In this document: piece after piece, positions 13,744 through 26,521 of the stretch
Layout of the letters: every line of letters begins with the position of its first letter
Numbering within the stretch: position 1 is the stretch's first letter
Assembly (NCBI RefSeq): GCF_027580225.2
Contig: NC_073361.2
Location: forward strand, 23,330,001-23,394,000
Reading direction: 5' to 3'
Length of the DNA stretch: 64,000 bases
Source: Misgurnus anguillicaudatus
Lineage: Eukaryota; Chordata; Actinopteri; Cypriniformes; Cobitidae
The notes under the pieces: model-generated
Database searches by the model: none
The model's input: only the letters and a program-made list of their open reading frames with translations
Told to the model about the DNA's origin: nothing
Position numbers and translations under genes: made by a program

Positions 13744-14630
13744 AGGATTAGTCAATTTTCTTTAAAAAAATCCAGATAATTTACTCACCACCATGTCATC
13801 CAAAATGTTGATGTCTTTCTTTGTTCAGTCGAGAAGAAATTATGTTTTTTGAGGAAAACATTCCAGGATTTTTCTCATTTTAATGGACTTTAATGGATCT
13901 CAACACTTAACAGTTTTAATGCAGTTTAAAATTGCTGTTTCAGAGGACTCTAAACGTTCCCAAACGAGGCATAAGGGTCTTATCTAGCGAAACGATTGTC
14001 ATTTTTGGCAAGAAAAATACAAATCTGCACTTTTAAACCACAACTTCTCGTCTTCCTTCGGTCGTGTGACGCACCAGAGTGATCTCACGTAATACGTCAA
14101 GAGGTCACAAATGACGTATGCGAAACTACACCCCACTGTTTAAAAGTGTGAAGAAAGAGGACCGTTCCGACGTTGTTGTATGTGGAATGATACTAATTAA
14201 TGTATTTGTGTCAGTTTAAAATGGTACGCAAATGTGCGTTTCATATATGTAACATGTGACCTTTCCACCGCATTACGCAATTACGTGAGGTCACGCTGGC
14301 GCGTCACACAGCCGGAGGTAGAAGGGAAGTTGTGTATTAAAAGTGCATTTTTTTATTTTTCTTGCCAAAAATGACAATCGTTTCGCTAGATAAGACCCTT
14401 ATGCCTTGTTTGGGATCGTTTAGAGTCCTTCGAAGCTGCTAAAACTGCAAATTGAAACTGCATTAAAATTGTTAACTGTTGGGGTCCATTAAAATGAGAA
14501 AAATCCTGGAATGTTTTCCTCAAAAAACATAATTTCTTCTCAACAGAACAAAGAAAGACATCAACATTTTGGATGACATGGTGGTGAGTAAATTATCTGG
14601 ATTTTTTTTTTAAGAAAATTGACTAACCTT
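13744..14630. mobile_element. 887-bp TTAA foldback MITE (AGGATTAGTCAATTTTC family)
   Basis: Left end AGGATTAGTCAATTTTC after TTAA 13740-13743; right end GAAAATTGACTAACCTT before TTAA 14631-14634. The two arms pair over more than 300 bp. Related copies are at 25237-25540 (one arm) and 31736-33162. Confidence 0.9.
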
Positions 14631-14634
14631 TTAA

Positions 14635-15957
14635 CAGTGCAAAATGTATTCCGCTGCATTTAATCTTTAACATTTTAACTTTTTATAATAATTTTTTACT
14701 ACGTTTGGACATATTAAAATATGCTCGTCAAAGAAACAATGACACAAATGTCCCTTCTCTCTCACACATTAAACATAAGTGTTTGAAGCTTGTAGTTGTT
14801 TAATTCAAACACTGCTGGTACTGAAATACTCAACTAGTCTCCTGTAACATCTAGGAAATGTAAAACACTAAGGCATTACGATGAAAAAATAAGAAAAAAT
14901 ATTTTGCATTATTTTAAGGTCACTAATCAAAAAAGCTAATTTCTGATACTGACCATGTTACATTTGTACAGTGAAAGAGGTTCAAAGATGTACGTTTCCT
15001 GGTTTTGCTGCTACAACCTGCGTATCGGTATTTGTTTACCAGTGGTGCATGCTGTGAACGTGTGTCGTAGCTCCCACAGCCAACGATTCAATCGATGTCA
15101 TCATTGTACAGTCTACATGCTTGTCGTATCCAACTTTCAACACTCCATGTCGCACAGTGTGATAAATGAATGATGGCAAAATCCTGCAGTGTATCCCGGG
15201 CTTAAGTGTGCCATATGAAACATTTAGAAACGTTATACGTTATTTTATTCATAAATGCAAAACAGATAAACTGCACTATACTGTATCTGTATGTGACCCT
15301 GTGAAATCCAGGCTAAAGTCGCAATCGAATTACAATAAGTTTGATTTCAATCATTATTTTTTGCTTTAATTCCAATCTTTTGCATGATCTCATTCAATCA
15401 ATATTAAAGATATCAAGGTTATATTTTCACAGAAAGTTCTTTACATTGTGATGATTTTGTGTAAATCACTAAAAATAGCTGGGTTTTTACAGGCAGGGTG
15501 ATATATATATATTGATGCAGAAGTCTAACAAGTTGGCAGAAATTCAAGTGTACTTAAATGTTTGCTCAAGGGAAGCATTAACCTTGTTGCTTTCATCCAG
15601 GTCCTTCAGCTACTGGCATTGGGCCATATGTTGATTTGACCTCAGGTGTCATTGGAGGAGGTGTGGTCAATGTTCTGTCCAATGATGCCTGTCTGAACAC
15701 TCTTGCATTAAGAGAAAGAGAGAGAATACAATCACTACACTAATAAATCACTGGATTGCATGCTGAGCAAGGAAAAATCTCTTGCCATTCAAATGACTGA
15801 TGAAGGAACATTGTCAGAATCCATCTACCATGAAGTCATGATCAATAATACTGCAGTGTGTTTGTGTGAGGTGATGATCAAGTCACAACAGTGTGTCAAT
15901 GTGGCCGTCGAATGTCATTGATCGTACATGAACATACATATACAAGTGTTTCTTTAA
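14635..15957. other. No gene recognised; one dispersed repeat
   Basis: Contains a TGTGACCCTGTGAAATCCAG repeat at 15292-15505. A curious open stretch at about 15591-15743 is described in the findings. Confidence 0.4.
15292..15505 (+). repeat. TGTGACCCTG...CAGGGT dispersed repeat
   Basis: Begins TGTGACCCTGTGAAATCCAG and ends ACAGGCAGGGTGA. The same family occurs at 51609-51814 and, in opposite orientation, at about 53880-54075. Confidence 0.65.
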
Positions 15958-16680
15958 AGGAATAGTCTACTCATTTTCAATATTAAAATATGTTATTACC
16001 TTAACTAAGAATTGTTGATACATCCCTCTATCATCTGTGTGCGTGCACGTAAGCGCTGGAGCGCGCTGCGACGCTTCGATAGCATTTAGCTTAGCCCCAT
16101 TCATTCAATGGTATCATTTAGAGATAAAGTTAGAAGTGACCAAACACGTCAACGTTTTTCCTATTTAAGACGAGTAGTTATACGAGCAAGTTTGGTGGTA
16201 CAAAATAAAACGTAGCGCTTTTCTAAGCGGATTTAAAAGAGGAGCTACATTTTATGGCGTAATAGCACTTTTGGGAGTACTTCGACTCTGCGCAGTAACA
16301 CCCTCCCTCTCCCATTATGAGAGTGAGAAGGGAAGCGGACTTTTCAGGCGAGTCGAAGTACTCCCAAAAGTGCTATTACGCCATAAAATACAGTTCCTCT
16401 TTTAAATCTGCTTAGAAAAGCGCTACGTTTTATTTTGTACCACCAAACTTGCTCGTATAACTACTCGTCTTAAATAGGAAAAACGTTGATGTGTTTGGTC
16501 ACTTCTAACTTTATCTCTAAATGGTACCATTGAATGAATGGGGCTAAGCTAAATGCTATCGAAGCGTCGCAGCGCGCTCCAGCGCTTACGTGCACGCACA
16601 CAGATGATAGAGGGATGTATCAACAATTCTTAGTTAAGGTTATAACATATTTTAATATTGAAAATGAGTAGACTATTCCT
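15958..16680. mobile_element. 723-bp nearly perfect palindromic TTAA MITE
   Basis: TTAA at 15954-15957 and 16681-16684 flank ends AGGAATAGTCTACTCATTTT and its exact complement. The arms of about 340 bp remain almost identical throughout, with a short loop around 16300-16340. A related family lies at 46670 onward and 48317-48746. Confidence 0.95.
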
Positions 16681-17049
16681 TTAACTACAGTATGTGCATA
16701 GTGTCCCAGGTGTTGACTGTTATCTAACAGTGTGAAATCAAAGATAATACTGGGCAAAGCCACTTCAATGCTTCATAATTATCACTCACGAACAGTACAA
16801 ACTTCCTAAGAGGACTTACTAAGAGCAAAAGTCTAATGCTGCGTACACACCAAAAGATAAACAGGGTGATTTTTCGGCCGATTTCCCCCCTTCCGACAAT
16901 ACTATCGGTGTCCCGAATATCTTGATGGTTCTACAGATTATCTTTTCAGATTTTCCCTTGGCGTGAGGTGTGTCTGAACCTGATCAGAAGAGCGTTGGAG
17001 CAGCCCCGATCGTGAATCGTAAATAATAAACTTGTTTAATATTTAGTAT

Positions 17050-18455
17050 TTTGGGCGTAACATGCAATAAACCAATGAGAGTTTCAGCTCTCATCCCCTT
17101 TAAAAGCCAGTTGCGCTGACGCTATGTTTGATCCCTATTTAGATGACGGACTTTGTAAACTGAAAAACTAAGCGGAGGAAGAAGATCACCAGTTTAAAAT
17201 TAATGTTAAATAATTGTGTTGTTTTTCACTTGTATTGAAATTGTTATTTTTCCATTAAAACCTGGAAAACCCGTATTCTTTTAGTCAGGGAAGTAAAAAA
17301 GCAGGCTTTTAATTGCTTTAAATGTATTGCTATCCAATATCATCAAAAATAATTTACAAGTATGTAAGAAAAGGTTTGTACTGTAAAAATACTTTATTTG
17401 TAACAAACAGGAGATAAAGAATTAACAAACGGCTCTCCGCAAGGTTCAGCACTTGGACAGCGTCAGTTTTTTTTAAGCATTACTTAAAAATGTTTCTCCA
17501 TATCCACAGGTACAGAGTCATCAAATACAATAAATCCGTGAGGTAGCATTTTAAAAAAAAACATTTAAAAACAGATGCATTTGTTTAAAGCAAAGCATTT
17601 ATTTACTAGCAGGCTGCAGGTGAAGCAGCTCTTTGTGCCTTCTAACATTCAATCCTTTAATCTTTCATATTTAAAAGCGTTTTTGTGCTGCTGTGCATTC
17701 ATGTATGTGTTAAGCAAACCCCCGTTGTCGTCCCGTTTAGGCGCATATTACTAATGCGCTCTTTAAATTAGGGATGCACCGATATGGAAATTTTGGCCGA
17801 TACCGATAACCGATAACTCTTTAAATTTGGGGGCCGATAACCGTTATCTATAGGCCGATAAATATTCATATTATTTTCACAAAGAAAAACTCGCAGACCG
17901 CAGACATCTTGTCTTTGCGCTAGACTAGCATACTCTTCTTAAGCCCGCAACACGTGTCATCTTCGTGCTATGTCATAGAAAGCACCAATCAAAACTCCAC
18001 ATGGCCAGCAATGAGCAAGTGAAGTGGTTCAACAAACCAAAATAATCCATAATTTATCGGCTTTCATTTATCGGCCTAATTTTGCTATCAGACCGATAAC
18101 CGATAAAATTAAAAATAAGCAGTTATCGTCCGATAACGATATGTTGGCCGATATATCGTGCATCCCTACTTTAAATAACAAAAAAACATATTGCGCCATT
18201 GACTTTAGACTAGGTTTTTGTTGGTCAATGGCGTAGTCTATTTTAGTTGCCTCAAAATAGCAACGTGCCAACGATGCGCCTGAACACACCTCGTTTTAAG
18301 ACCAGAACGCCCATGGGCGCAAAAACGGGCGCAAATGCATTTGCTATGTAAACAACGCGGCGCTAAACATGAAAATTATAATTGCGCAGGGTGGAAACTA
18401 GCAAAAGACATTTGCATCGCGCATTGCGCTGGGTGTAAGATAGAGCCCTATGATT
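17050..18455. mobile_element. Degraded Harbinger-like copy split by a hAT insertion
   Basis: GGGCGTAACATGCAATAAAC near 17053 and the end GTGTAAGATAGAGCCCTA near 18435 match the corresponding parts of 22970-24211. Much of the interior, including the Myb-like frame, is absent. Confidence 0.6.
17769..18168. mobile_element. hAT-type MITE (TAGGGATGCACCGATA), 8-bp target duplication
   Basis: The terminal repeats TAGGGATGCACCGATA and TATCGTGCATCCCTA are flanked by perfect CTTTAAAT duplications (17761-17768 and 18169-18176). The interior is rich in CCGATAACCGATAA motifs. Confidence 0.92.
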
Positions 18456-18842
18456 TTTTATCCTCATGTTTGTGGTCTATTTTGAAAATCTTATAAGATG
18501 TAAAAAATCTTTTGGTGTGTACCCAGCATTAGTTATTTTATTCTGTACAGAGAAACAAACATACAGTTTCTGGACTGGTTAAGAAACATCAAATTCAAAA
18601 AATGTTATAGCAATGCAGTTGGACTGTAGGGTTGTCTGTAAGGTTCCTGACAGCACTTTTATTGGTAAACTGTCATAAAGGACCTGAGAGAACGGTAAGT
18701 TACCAGAAAATCAACATTAACAATAAAAGAAAGGTCTATGACCTAGAGGCAATGAAATTGAAAGATCGTTTTTGCCTAGTCACCTGCTAAAGTGCCTGTC
18801 TGGGAGCGTTTGGCTGCTTTTGTGTGACCTACATTTAAATAT

Positions 18843-18844
<2 letters not shown>

Positions 18845-18897
<53 letters not shown>
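18845..18897. repeat. (GA)n microsatellite
   Basis: Uninterrupted AG dinucleotide run of about 26 units. Confidence 0.98.
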
Positions 18898-18900
<3 letters not shown>

Positions 18901-21900
18901 TGAACAAAGCAAGGTGGATTAGGGATGTTCTGCTTTTGTCTATTTATACAACTGGGCAGGGGTTTATTGACACCTCACTATGTTCTCTGTCTATTTTGTA
19001 GCTAAAAATATGTACAGATTATAATTTGAGCAGCTCTTTTTGAAGGCAGAAAACATAACATCACTGCATTTTAATGTTTAAAAATGCTAATTTAAATGTA
19101 AAAAAGTGCTTTACACAGGCACAGTAGCTGTTATGTACATTCCAAACATCATTGTAAGTTTATTTAAAAGTAATATTTAAATATTTTAGGTGTTACCAAC
19201 TAAAGTATTTTTTTTAAGTAAAGCAGCTTTCACTTTTTATAGTGCACTGTATACATAAATATGTCTCTGTCAAAATTACTGCGAATGAGCAATGTGCATA
19301 TGTGGCAAGTTGTCCTAGTTTTATAGCAGCAAGAAACAAATTACAATACTGAATAACTACAAAAACATTGAACAAAACTTAGACAAATTATTACAGATTA
19401 CAGTACAAAGCCAATATATTCCAGCTCAACTGTCCAAGACTTATTTTGAATATTTGTGAAATGCAATATGCTACAACATAATATGTGCACAGACCCGGTG
19501 TGTGTGTGTAAGATGTTATAGATGGTTGGTTCTCTTGTTAAGAGGGTTTATGTGGGCATTCCTTGGGTAAAGGTTTGGATGACTGACCCAATTAAAACTC
19601 GCCGCTGTTGACAGTTGTTGAAGTCACTTATGTGTGAGATAATCCCAATGCTCATTAACAGTACCGTGTGCCAGCAAGTGTATGTGTGTGTACAGTAGCT
19701 GTGTGTGCGCACAAAAGCGGCAGCATGTGCAGGAGATTCACGTGGTGAGGTTGAGCTCACTATAGCGGAGAATCTGGGCTCCGTTGTTGCCTGGTTACAA
19801 GATTAAACCCAGAACCCTATAAACAGGATCTACTTTTTTTCTTTATTTTTTATCCCTGCAAAACATGCATACTAATTTTATAGTTTAATGAAGCAGTGTA
19901 ATGGAAATTTGAGGTGCATTAAATGTGATGCAAGCAGGTGTATGTCAGATGTAGGTGTCTTGACCTAAAAATATGGAGAATAATCAGACAAAACTGTATT
20001 GACGGGGATTATGAGAGATCTGAGGGTGAAAATGCTTGATATTACTAAGGATCGGTTAAGATCAAGTGTGTCATTTGCAAGCATTGCTTTTCCACATCTT
20101 GAGATTCTTCATTTGGATTCTGGGACTTCAGGTATTTGAGTCACAGAGAATTAGTAAGAAGTTCTTTAGAGTTTCTAAAGCGCAAAATTTTAATTTTCTA
20201 AATTATTATCTTTTGTCTAGTTTTCTTGTAAAAGTATCTAAATATTCTTAGAAGAAATTTACATATTTACTTATTTAGAGCACAGGAAACCTATCTTCTG
20301 AGCATTATGTTTATTTTATATTGTTTTATTTAAAAATCTTATATACGCTCACAAGAAAAATAAAGTTAATTAAAAAACATCTTATCTGACACAATTTATT
20401 GTATATGTTAAATGCAGAGGTCACATTTTGAGTATGGGCTACCATACTTGACAATCATGTCACTGTCATTTGTACATAAATGTGTAAAATGTCTTAATTT
20501 ATGCATTTTTACATTAAATTTAAATAGTTTCTGTTGGTCAACTTGTAGAGCATTGCATTAGTAGCACAAATATCCTAGGTTTTATTCCACATATTGATTG
20601 AATGCACTTTAGATACACTTTAAAAAGTTGGATAAACTTTAAAAAATTACTTAAATTGGTAATACGTTTAAGTTTAAGAATAAATGTAATTATTTTGCCT
20701 ATACTGAAAAAAAATGATTCATTTAATTTACTTAAATTTTTTAAGGTAAGTGGTTGCAATCAATTTATTTAAGCTACATTTAAACAAAAGTTTTTCATTT
20801 TATTTTACTTTACTAATATTTTTTGTTTAAAATAATCTAAAGGTGTATATTGTTAATATATCTGCCTATAATGGATAGATATTCACACATTCATCCATCC
20901 ATGATCCTTTATCTAACAATCCTTGTTTTGTGCATCAACGCATATAAATGTTTTTTTGAAAGGGCTGCACAATTAAGACAAAAAATCATAATTGTAAGTT
21001 ATTTCCCCTGATATTGTATTAACAATTATTATTTTGAATAATAGTATTGACATTGTTTTAGTTTCATTATCATTGTATACCTGAGGCTTTATTTTAACAC
21101 TGTGATACAACTAACCCTGCTATGTAAAAATGTTTTCAATCCCACCTACTAGTTGCTGACATGCTTTAAAATGGTGTTATGTTTAGGTAACAAGTGATTA
21201 AAATAATACAAGGTTGGATTTGGTGACTTACACACCTAACTCAGAAATCAAAAAAACTAAGATGAAGAAATTCACTTCCATGCTTCCAAAACACTCTTTG
21301 TTCAATATCTTAACCAAAACACATCAAAACTTTTCATAAATTCACAGATCATCATCTTCTGAAAGTAAGAGAAAAAGACTAAAAGACCAAAAGCTCGACC
21401 CATGTAAAGTAACCATGTTACAATTAACCCTGCATTAGTTTGTGCTTCGCGCATCGTATGTTTAAACTGAATCCAAGTAGTTAATTTGTATTTATGGCTG
21501 GCTGAAACAGTTTGGCCCAAGCCAAAACACATCTTTGCCACCATCTCTACCCTTCTTCCCTCTTTCTGACCCATCCTCACCCACATTCCCATTGATCAAC
21601 GGCTGTCAGTTACCCATGTGGAAAAAGGCTCTGAGCTCCAGAGATTACCAAAAAACAAAACAAACAAGAATGCTGTTTTCCCCACATTAAGAGATTCTCT
21701 GCACCACGGAAGAAAGTGTCTGCCACTATCATTTCTGCCAATTACCTCCAGCCCCCTCAGGCATCTCCAGTTTCCACGGTAACTCACTGCACCCATTCTA
21801 GCTGGGATGCGCATCACCATGGCAACTGGAATCGAGGCCCGGTACCCTGTGTCCGTAGCTTGTCTTCGCGATGACAGGACGGACCACACTCATTACTGAA

Positions 21901-22969
21901 GGGCTCATGCTGAGGCAAGGAGAACCTTAGATCATCTGACCCAATTATGGCAAATATCCAGACAGACTAGTTTTAACTTGTTCATGCCTGCTGTGCAAAG
22001 ATAACTTTCAACACACAGACCTGAGAACTGTCATTGTTCTATTACAGCACAGATTCAAATCTCATTTCAGCAAAGTACTCTCAAGGTACATTTTGATGAG
22101 TTTTATGAGTCAACGGAGGATGCAAATGATGCTGCAATTCACAATAAAGTACCTCTAAAGTCTTAAATGACTCAGAATATGTGACGCACGGTATTCACAA
22201 AGCTGCACAGCTCAGTTCAGAAATACAAACTGTGTAAACAGTCGGAAACTACAATGCCGTTGCAGTGCCTTGAAATGCTAAACAAGTTTTTACAAGAAAG
22301 CAGGGTATATTGAGACTAACATGAATCACCGCTTTCGTAATACACTTTAATCCCATAGAAGAACAGTGTTTCCTAAAGACCCTTAAAGTCAAAGGTTCAT
22401 AAAAGAATCACTTCTTCTTTCATAATCCACAAACCCTTTCACAACAACGAACCTTTGTGACATACCAGTTTATATAAATGTATGTCATTTTATGTCAAAT
22501 AACATTTCTATAGAAAAGATGACATGCTTACTTTTATAGACTGTTGAAATTGTTAAAATGTTTGATGTAGGCTACTTGCTGACATGGACTACAGCTTGAA
22601 AACAAGAGTTTCAAAATGTTTCTTAAAATTTCCTAAAGGTACTTAAGACATGAAAGTACGTTATATTGAGACTAGCACACCAAAGATAAAACACAAAAGC
22701 CATAGATACTAATAAAAATATAAAGCAAATTTGACTTTTATATTGAGCTTAGCTTAATGTAAGTTGCGTTAGGGATAAACTGTGCTGAAACAAAGTTTCC
22801 AGTATTAGTTCACAGGCAGGATATTGTATCAAACTGTACTGTGTGCCTATAGCAACCTGGAGGCTTCTGCCATAGGCAATACAAAAATCACTCTGTCTAC
22901 CTCTCTCATTTTTTAAACACTATGGGCTGGTTACCAGTTTCAAGGTATAGTGAGGTTTAAAGAGTCAAG
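18898..22969. other. No gene recognised; largely unique sequence
   Basis: Four kilobases with few recognisable repeats. The two longest frames, 21302-21592 and 21596-21889 on the minus strand, have no domain I know. The segment 21590-21900 is less AT-rich than its surroundings. A worn tRNA-SINE head is at about 20535-20600. Confidence 0.4.
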
Positions 22970-24211
22970 GGGCCCTATTTTAACGATCTGAAACGCAAGT
23001 GCGAAGCGCAAAGCGCAAGTGACTTTGTGGGTGGATCTTGGGTGCTGTTGTTATTTTCCCGGCAGGAGAAATAACTCTTGCGCCAGGCACAAATCAATAA
23101 GGGGTTGGTCTGAAGTAGGTTCATTATTCATAGGTGTGGTTTGGGCGTAACCTCAAATAAACCAATCAGAACGCTATCCAACATTCCCTTTAAACGCAAG
23201 GGCGCAAGTTCCATGGCGGGTTGCTATTATTATGACGGATTTACCAGGCACACGCCAGGAGCGGTTCACAGCCGAGGAGACCCACGTTCTTGTAAGAGCA
23301 GTCAAAGACAGAGAAGTTGTTTTGTATGGGGATGGGAGAAACCTGCCCAAATCAGCGTCGGTTAAACAGGCGTGAGAGGAAATAGCCACAATTGTCTCAT
23401 CAGCTGGCATCCCCAGGACGTTGCGCCAAGCGCTACAATGATGTCAGGAGACAGGAAAATCCCAAGCTTGCCAGCATAAATCGGGCCCGCCGTGTAACGG
23501 GAGGTGGATCTGCCTCTACACAGGACCTGACGCCAGCAGAGGACATCGCTGCGTCCACGCTCAACGCTGAAAGGGTTTGGGGGCTTTGAAATCGGAAACG
23601 CAAGCAAGGTCCAACCCCAAAGTACAGTTACAAATCAAGTTCATATACATTAAGGTTTCTTATGAAAACATTTTGATTATTATTTACATAAAACAGTAAT
23701 ACAGCCACACAACAAACTTATGCAAATAACGATTAAAATATTTTCATGAGAATTTTTTAACGCAGCCACACAATAAATAAAAACTATCACAACAATGCTC
23801 ACCACTATGATTTCCCTTATCTCATGTGTTAATATTTTTATTGCAACAATTTTTGATTTGGAAAAATAACTGTTGCATCTGTGTAGATTAGATAAGCAAA
23901 GTGTGTGCGCGTTGTGCACGCTATACATTATGGTCAAGCATGCGCCCTTAAAATAGTATAATGAACCACGCGCAACGCGCCACTGACTTTAGACTAGTTT
24001 TTTTTTGGTCAGTGGCGCAATTGTTTTTTGAAACTTCAAAATAGCATCAGGGATGGTTTGCGCCGCAACACGCCTCCTTTTTTTGCGCTGAACCGCCCTA
24101 GTTTGCCGACGTGTGTCTGTGGAGGGAAAAACCCGCTGTGCACCGGTGCAAAATACGAATGATGCATGCGTCACTGACAAAGTCAATTGCACCGGGTGCA
24201 AGATAGGGCCC
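22970..24211. mobile_element. PIF/Harbinger-like element with decayed Myb-like ORF
   Basis: The ends GGGCCCTATTTTAACG and ...GCAAGATAGGGCCC are inverted and flanked by a 3-bp AAG direct repeat (22967-22969 and 24212-24214), the duplication length of PIF/Harbinger elements. Related pieces are at 17050-18455. It lacks a recognisable DDE nuclease and is non-autonomous. Confidence 0.82.
23232..23589 (+). pseudogene. Harbinger Myb/SANT-like DNA-binding protein pseudogene
   Basis: From ATG 23232 the frame reads MTDLPGTRQERFTAEETHVL and on through VLYGDGRNLPKSASVKQA, resembling the Myb/SANT-like domain (NAIF1-type) that accompanies Harbinger transposases. TGA at 23373-23375 replaces an expected Trp codon (TGG). 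After a frame change near 23430 the homologous-looking helix CAKRYNDVRRQENPKL follows, ending at TGA 23587-23589. One stop and one frameshift make it non-coding as it stands. Confidence 0.78.
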
Positions 24212-24600
24212 AAGGTTTCAAAACCACTAAAATTTTCTGTGACCATTTTTAAGGTATGAAGTTGTGTTAACACAAAATGAAATAAATCATTGTAATTTGA
24301 TGTTTACTATTTTATTTTACAAAAAAAAACATTTTTTGAAAGAAAATTATCATTTAAAGGCTTTATTTTTACCTGGTATACATGTTGTATCTTGTTTAAA
24401 TATAACATATTGTGTCCAGTTGAAAAGCTGTAGTTTGTATACGCAGACATTTGAAAACACATTTTAGTGTTGCAATGGCAATACTGCAACAACGTACAGT
24501 AAAACCATGGTATTTTTGCTTAAGGTTATCATACCACTAAAATTACATTGTGGCTCTTGCCTAACTGACAACCAGTGTCTCTCTGCATGTTATTTCTTAC

Positions 24601-24877
24601 CAGTGATGTGCGGGTTGATCCAAAATGAGCGGGTGCCTGCGGTCATCCGCGGTTACGAGTCATCCAAAAAATATTTGTGATGACATTCGGGTCGCGGTCA
24701 GTTGGGTCGTTTGAAATAAAGATGCCAATGAACTATTTTAAACAATAACTACTTTTAAAAATGCGGGATAGGAAATGCGTCGGAACAATATATTTTTTTC
24801 CGGTCCAAGTTGCGGGCGGGTTAGTTGAAAACGTTGGTCGGGTGCGGGTTGTTTATACATTGACCCGTGCATCACTG
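24601..24877. mobile_element. hAT-type MITE (CAGTGATGTGCGGGTT)
   Basis: The inverted ends CAGTGATGTGCGGGTT and ACCCGTGCATCACTG are flanked by TTTCTTAC (24593-24600) and GTTCTTAC (24878-24885), a 7/8-matching target duplication. GC-rich interior with CGGGT motifs. Confidence 0.88.
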
Positions 24878-24896
24878 GTTCTTACATCTTATTTAA

Positions 24897-25232
24897 AGGG
24901 GACATTTCACAGTTTTTTTTAAGTGCACCAATTTCTTTGCTAAAAAAACAATGTTATGTTGTGTATTTGGTATAATAAAATGTGTTTGCGTGGTTTATGG
25001 TTAAAAAACACATTATTTTCCACATTCCGTACATTTTTGTAGCTCCAGATATACTGCTTTCCTCAAACGCATAAATTTTGTACAAAACTTGTTGATCTGA
25101 AAAGATCTGTGTCCCTGATTGGCCAGCTAATCTGTACGTTGGGATTCGCCTGAATACCTCTGACGTCAGCCAGAAATGTGACGCTCCTTACCATGTTTGA
25201 AAGATTCGCTCACAATGCAACTCTAACAGGAG
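24897..25232. mobile_element. TTAA-type MITE, relative of 12354-12640
   Basis: TTAA at 24893-24896 precedes AGGGGACATTTCACAG, and the right end abuts TTAA 25233-25236. The interior (GATTGGCCAGCTAATCTGTA) is the complement of the copy at 12354-12640. Confidence 0.75.
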
Positions 25233-25236
25233 TTAA

Positions 25237-25540
25237 AGGAATATTAAATTTTCTTAAAAGAAAAATCCAGATAATTTACTCACCACCATCTCATCCAAAA
25301 TGTTGATGTCTTTCTTTTTTCAGTCGAGAAGAAATTATGTTTTTTGAGGAAAACATTGCAGGATTTTTCTCATTTTAATGGACTTTAATAGACACCAACA
25401 ATTAATACTTAACTCAACACTTAACAGTTTTTTTCAACGGAGTTTCAAAGGACTATAAACAATCCCAAACGATTGTAATTTTTGACAATAAAAATAACAA
25501 ATATACACTTTTAAAGCACAACTTCTCGTCTATTTTCAAT
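25237..25540. mobile_element. Single arm of the AGGATTAGTC foldback family
   Basis: AGGAATATTAAATTTTC after TTAA, then CCAGATAATTTACTCACCAC as in 13744-14630. Similarity ends near CACAACTTCTCGTC (about 25530), so the second arm is lost. Confidence 0.8.
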
Positions 25541-26521
25541 AGGAAAACTGTCAACAAACAGTAAAGCATTACATAGTGCAAATAATAACCCTATCAATCT
25601 GTTTGCTGGAGATGACAGTTGACCGAAACATCAGGAAAATTCATGAGAGAACATGTCTGAAGAAAGTTCTCTGAGAGATACGTAGAGAAGCGCAGAAGGA
25701 GAGCGAGCGTACAGCTATTTTTGATCACACTATGAAATATTCACTGAGCTCTTCATGATGAAATAGCTTTCATACTTTCTCTCATCTGCCCCAGTGTCTC
25801 TCATTTTCCTGCGGTCTTCTCATCTCCCACATACTTTCTCAGCAGCTTTCTTATATTTAGGGTTTGAAAAATGGGTCTGTGTTTTAATGTATTAAACTGT
25901 CACTCACGCCTTCACTAAAACAACTTCATTACAAAGAATTTGGGCCAAATGCCATTATTATCAAGCAGGCATGCGCACGCTTTAGGAAGAATCTGGTTGA
26001 AGGACAATGTGCATTGTAATTAGAAAACTGTTTTTGGATGGTGGATCGGCCTTTACTGCGTGCTTGATATCTGTGTGTCAGGCGTTCATCTGTTTGGGAA
26101 AAATGTATCTCAAGCCTCTTTTATCACATCGATGTCTTGACCACAAAGAAAGGGCCATTATCCAAAAATATTCACAAAATGCTTTTTTAAGATCCCAGAT
26201 ATATTTAACAAAAGCCACAGGGATTATTCACGCAAGTTGCAATGTCAAAAACTTAAAATTGTATGAGACATTGATGTAACTTAATAATTTAATAATATGT
26301 TAATACAAGCAAACAAAAAAACTACAGTATCGGTTACTGTAACGCAAGGTCCAATCTTTGTCTTGGTTAAAAATATACAAAAATTAGTTATTGAGCAAGT
26401 TCATATAAACAATGTTAAAAACTATCCCTACTTTACCGTGAAATTCGCAACGGTCAGCTTATGATTTATAATTTGAGCTGTTGTATAAGATTTCTTTGAC
26501 TTCTACCTTTCTTGACTTTAA
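25541..26521. other. No gene recognised
   Basis: Unassigned AT-rich sequence. The frame at 26007-26279 (90 codons) has no domain. Confidence 0.35.

Larger units (their letters stand above)
16838..18535. mobile_element. Composite hAT-like element (TAATGCTGCGTACACACC ends) with nested insertions
   Basis: The left end near 16841 (TAATGCTGCGTACACACCAA) and right end near 18510-18532 (TTGGTGTGTACCCAGCATTA) are inverted. Inside is a Harbinger-like copy (about 17050-18455) that itself carries a hAT MITE (17769-18168). A related terminus, AATGCTGCGTTCACACC, is at 50394. Confidence 0.65.

Noticed and set aside
21302..21889. Two minus-strand frames of 96-97 codons as exons
   Set aside because: No recognisable domain, no paired splice pattern and no similarity I can name.
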